Assembly: GCA_030608925.1 (NCBI GenBank)
Contig: JAUWDF010000054.1
Coordinates: 1-5,760 of the forward strand
DNA from: Candidatus Bathyarchaeota archaeon
GTDB lineage: Archaea; Thermoproteota; Bathyarchaeia; Bathyarchaeales; SOJC01
Length of the DNA stretch: 5,760 nucleotides
Direction: 5' to 3'
In this document: positions 5,495 through 5,760 of the stretch, one piece after another
How positions within the stretch are numbered: position 1 is the first letter of the stretch
How the letters are laid out: every line of letters starts with the position of its first letter
The notes under the pieces: generated by a model
What the model was told of the DNA's origin: nothing
The model's input: the letters and a program-made list of their open reading frames with translations, nothing else
Database searches by the model: none
Translations under genes and position numbers: made by a program

Positions 5495-5674
5495 ATGTCT
5501 AGTGCTACAGTAGATTTGGGTGAAACAATCATAAAACTGATCGATAAGCTTGCAGGAAAAGGATCCGATATCAAGCTCAGCTTTCAAGACCTAACATTAG
5601 AGGCGGGTCCACTGAAAGTGAAACTAAATGGTTCCATCGTTTTGGATGTTCTATTCGTTTCGGAAAAGAAGTGA
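5495..5674 (+). CDS. Small hypothetical protein, 59 residues
   Basis: No family is recognised. The product is short, soluble and lysine-rich, with no signal peptide, membrane helix or cysteine. Residues 6-20 (VDLGETIIKLIDKLA) look like an amphipathic helix, followed after GKGSD by alternating polar/hydrophobic stretches (IKLSFQDLTLEA, LKVKLNGSIVLDVLFV) that look like beta strands. ATG 5495 is well supported: GGTGA at 5484-5488 lies six bases upstream and TTTATATC is at 5453-5460. Two other ATGs nearby (5482 and 5488) are in different frames. It is divergent from the mutase operon and is followed 24 bases later by another possible start, so it may head an operon. The combination of TATA box, Shine-Dalgarno and a protein-like composition makes a real gene likely despite the size. 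Confidence 0.65.
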   Translation: MSSATVDLGETIIKLIDKLAGKGSDIKLSFQDLTLEAGPLKVKLNGSIVLDVLFVSEKK

Positions 5675-5686
5675 TTTTTTCTCTCA
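5675..5686 (+). terminator. Possible T-rich termination tract after the small gene
   Basis: The stop codon is followed at once by TTTTTTCTCTC. Such tracts can end archaeal transcripts, but another reading frame begins about ten bases later, so read-through or partial termination is just as likely. Confidence 0.25.
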
Positions 5687-5697
5687 AATGGTGGAAC

Positions 5698-5760
5698 ATG
5701 CAAACATTTACGTTGTTGAGCCATGCTCTTAAATCGGGAGAACTTCAACTATTCACTGAC
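5698..5760 (+). CDS. Start of an unidentified reading frame, cut by the window edge
   Basis: Twenty-one codons are visible from ATG 5698 (MQTFTLLSHALKSGELQLF...), open to the edge. GGTGG at 5690-5694 is three bases before the ATG and may act as ribosome binding site. The close spacing suggests co-transcription with the 59-residue gene. Too little is visible to name a family, and the frame could turn out not to be coding. Confidence 0.4.
   Translation, partial: MQTFTLLSHALKSGELQLFTD

Overview
The window looks like chromosomal DNA from an archaeon, most likely of the TACK/Thermoproteota group; Bathyarchaeia is one possibility, but the sequence does not settle it. The signs are TATA-like boxes about 25 bases before start codons or leaders, archaeal Shine-Dalgarno sequences (GGTGA, GAGGG), many GTG/TTG starts, A+T-rich spacers, a group-4 hydrogenase-type membrane complex and a B12-dependent mutase. 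No RNA gene, insertion sequence or CRISPR array was seen.

Left part (1-691, minus strand): the first two genes of a complex I / energy-converting hydrogenase-like operon. A NuoA-like three-helix membrane protein (341-691) comes first. It is followed by the 5' part of an iron-sulfur small subunit of the MbhJ/MbxJ/EchC/NuoB superfamily (1-344). The small subunit has no canonical start codon and seems to begin with ATA inside an ATAA overlap with nuoA.

Centre (970-5239, minus strand): a compact three-gene operon transcribed from right to left. The order is an opine-dehydrogenase-family oxidoreductase, a GlmL/MutL-type ASKHA reactivase, and a single-chain adenosylcobalamin mutase in which a GlmS-like B12 domain is fused in front of a GlmE-like barrel. 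Gaps are 11 bases or overlaps, so the three proteins probably serve one amino-acid pathway. Key substrate residues of glutamate mutase appear replaced, so the substrate is probably not glutamate. This is the most interesting system in the window.

Spacers: both spacers around the central operon (692-969 and about 5186-5494) carry a CATCGT...CGCGCGCGCATA element, and both contain inverted repeats and candidate TATA boxes.

Right part (5495-5760, plus strand): a small 59-residue gene of unknown function with a good promoter and ribosome binding site, followed closely by the start of another reading frame that runs off the edge.
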